Assembly: GCF_035975855.1 (NCBI RefSeq) | Contig: NZ_CP109055.1 | Location: 10,540,001 to 10,604,000, forward strand | DNA from: Streptomyces sp. NBC_01304 | GTDB lineage: Bacteria; Actinomycetota; Actinomycetes; Streptomycetales; Streptomycetaceae | Length of the DNA stretch: 64,000 bases | Reading direction: 5' to 3' | Shown here: positions 63,172-64,000 of the stretch, in pieces | Numbering within the stretch: the first letter of the stretch is position 1 | How the letters are laid out: each line of letters begins with the position of its first letter | Translations under genes and position numbers: made by a program | Notes under the pieces: generated by a model | Told to the model about the DNA's origin: nothing | Seen by the model: only the letters and a program-made list of their open reading frames with translations | Database searches by the model: none

Positions 63172-64000
63172 ATGCAGCTACTCGCCCTGGCCCTCTACCA
63201 CCGAGACGGCAGGCCCATTCCGAGGGTCGTGCGGTTTCGCCCCGGGGCGCTCAACATCCTCACCGGCGAGTCCGAGACCGGGAAGTCCGAGATCCTCGAC
63301 ATCGTCGACTACTGCCTGGGACGCACTACCCCCAACCTGCCCGACGAGCCCATCGACCAGACCGTGGGCTGGTACGCACTCCTGGTCGCTTTCCGCGACA
63401 GTCGTATGCTCCTCGCGAGGCCCCGGCCCGCGGGCTCCTCGACCATCCAGGCCATGATCCGCACCGGCGGCGACACCCTTGACCTGCCCCGCGCCGACGA
63501 GCTGGTACCGAACTCGAACGTGGCCGCGCTGCGCAGCCAGGTCAGCGCCCGCCTGGGCATCGAGGATTTCCGTTTCCAGCCCCCCACCGGTGCCGCACGC
63601 GCGGCCTTCGACGTCTCCGTCGCGCAGGCGGCCCTGCTGTGCTTCCAGAACCAGAACGAGATCGCCGACAAGAAGGCTCTCTTCCACCGCCAGACCGAGA
63701 ACGGCATGGCCCAGACCCTCAAGGACACCCTGCCCTACTTCTTGGGAGCTGCCGGCCCCGAACAGGCCCTGCGCCGCTACCACCTGAGTGAAGCCCTGCG
63801 GGCCCAGCGCGCCGCTCAGCGCAAGCTCGATGACGCCCACCGCCACCGCGAGGCGGTGGACGCGAGCGGCGTCGTCCTGCTCCGCCTCGCCCAGAGCGAA
63901 GGACTCCTGGAGGAAGTCCCGGCAGCCCCCGGCCCCGAAGAGATTCGCAGGCTATTGGAGCGGGCGCTGACCATCACTGTGTCGACCGTGGGCCCGGTAG
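63172..64000 (+). CDS. ABC/SMC-type ATPase (DUF3732-like) of the ABC-3C system, cut by window end
   Basis: 276 codons are present and no stop is reached. The start has AAAGGAG well placed (63152-63158). The N terminus reads FRPGALNILTGESETGKSEI with the Walker A GESETGKS, then DIVDYCLGR. A coiled-coil-like region begins near residue 215 (RRYHLSEALRAQRAAQRKLDD). This fits SMC/RecN-like ATPases carrying DUF3732, the ABC subunit of ABC-3C systems. The signature and Walker B motifs lie past the window. Confidence 0.75.
   Translation, partial: MQLLALALYHRDGRPIPRVVRFRPGALNILTGESETGKSEILDIVDYCLGRTTPNLPDEPIDQTVGWYALLVAFRDSRMLLARPRPAGSSTIQAMIRTGGDTLDLPRADELVPNSNVAALRSQVSARLGIEDFRFQPPTGAARAAFDVSVAQAALLCFQNQNEIADKKALFHRQTENGMAQTLKDTLPYFLGAAGPEQALRRYHLSEALRAQRAAQRKLDDAHRHREAVDASGVVLLRLAQSEGLLEEVPAAPGPEEIRRLLERALTITVSTVGPV

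Noticed and set aside
63178..63846. Minus-strand ORF at the window end
   Set aside because: It is antisense to the ABC ATPase, whose P-loop and clean frame are convincing.
1..64000. tRNA, rRNA or attachment-site cores near the recombinase remnant
   Set aside because: No cloverleaf with a T-loop GTTCGA context or direct-repeat att pair was convincing on inspection. A tRNAscan run would settle it.

Overview
The window is high-GC actinobacterial DNA and almost certainly comes from a Streptomyces chromosome. The third codon positions are strongly G/C, GTG and TTG starts are common, and the gene repertoire is typical: an NRPS, several TetR regulators, an ECF41-type sigma factor, a SecDF fusion, a PucR/desaturase cluster and scyD/LTD/FG-GAP secreted proteins. 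No rRNA, tRNA or CRISPR array was seen.

Layout. (1) 1-9.1 kb: the 3' end of a non-ribosomal peptide locus. It holds a 5'-truncated NRPS (A-PCP-C-A-PCP-TE), then a tight run of MFS exporter, phenylglycine-type aminotransferase and cytochrome P450. (2) 9.3-25 kb: ordinary accessory metabolism and regulation. This includes AraC, TetR/VOC, AhpD-like, MocR, an SRPBCC-ArsR pair with tandem operators, a vWA protein, an ECF41 sigma factor with a matching promoter in front of its divergent membrane-protein neighbour, and four secreted proteins. (3) 25.3-33.3 kb: small regulator-plus-oxidoreductase units (TetR/flavin monooxygenase, quinone reductase, barstar, VOC, DUF4267/DUF1772/TetR, F420-type LLM oxidoreductase), several with clear palindromic operators. 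(4) 33.7-40.4 kb: a SecDF fusion, then an MMPL exporter overlapping a methyltransferase gene, divergent from a MerR regulator. (5) 40.5-59.4 kb: a patchwork of intact small genes among mobile-element debris. The debris includes an istB fragment, a broken tyrosine-recombinase-like gene, IS21-like repeats, an IS200/IS605-like end hairpin and an IS5 fragment with an in-frame stop. Among it sit orphan hypothetical proteins that resemble immunity proteins only in size and setting. An intact PucR-ferredoxin reductase-desaturase block, a cyclophilin and a DHFR-like gene lie inside this region. (6) 59.8-64 kb: a membrane-anchored pentapeptide-repeat protein, followed by what I read as an ABC three-component (ABC-3C) conflict system. 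That system comprises a nuclease-like effector with a C-terminal domain, a small middle component and a DUF3732-type ABC/SMC ATPase cut by the window end.

Most exciting item: the 61.4-64.0 kb three-gene unit. Its product series (REase-like effector, middle component, ABC ATPase with a P-loop) matches the architecture of anti-mobile-element ABC-3C systems. It sits beside a graveyard of insertion sequences, as a defence island would. Next in value are several precise operator/promoter predictions that pair a regulator with its target.
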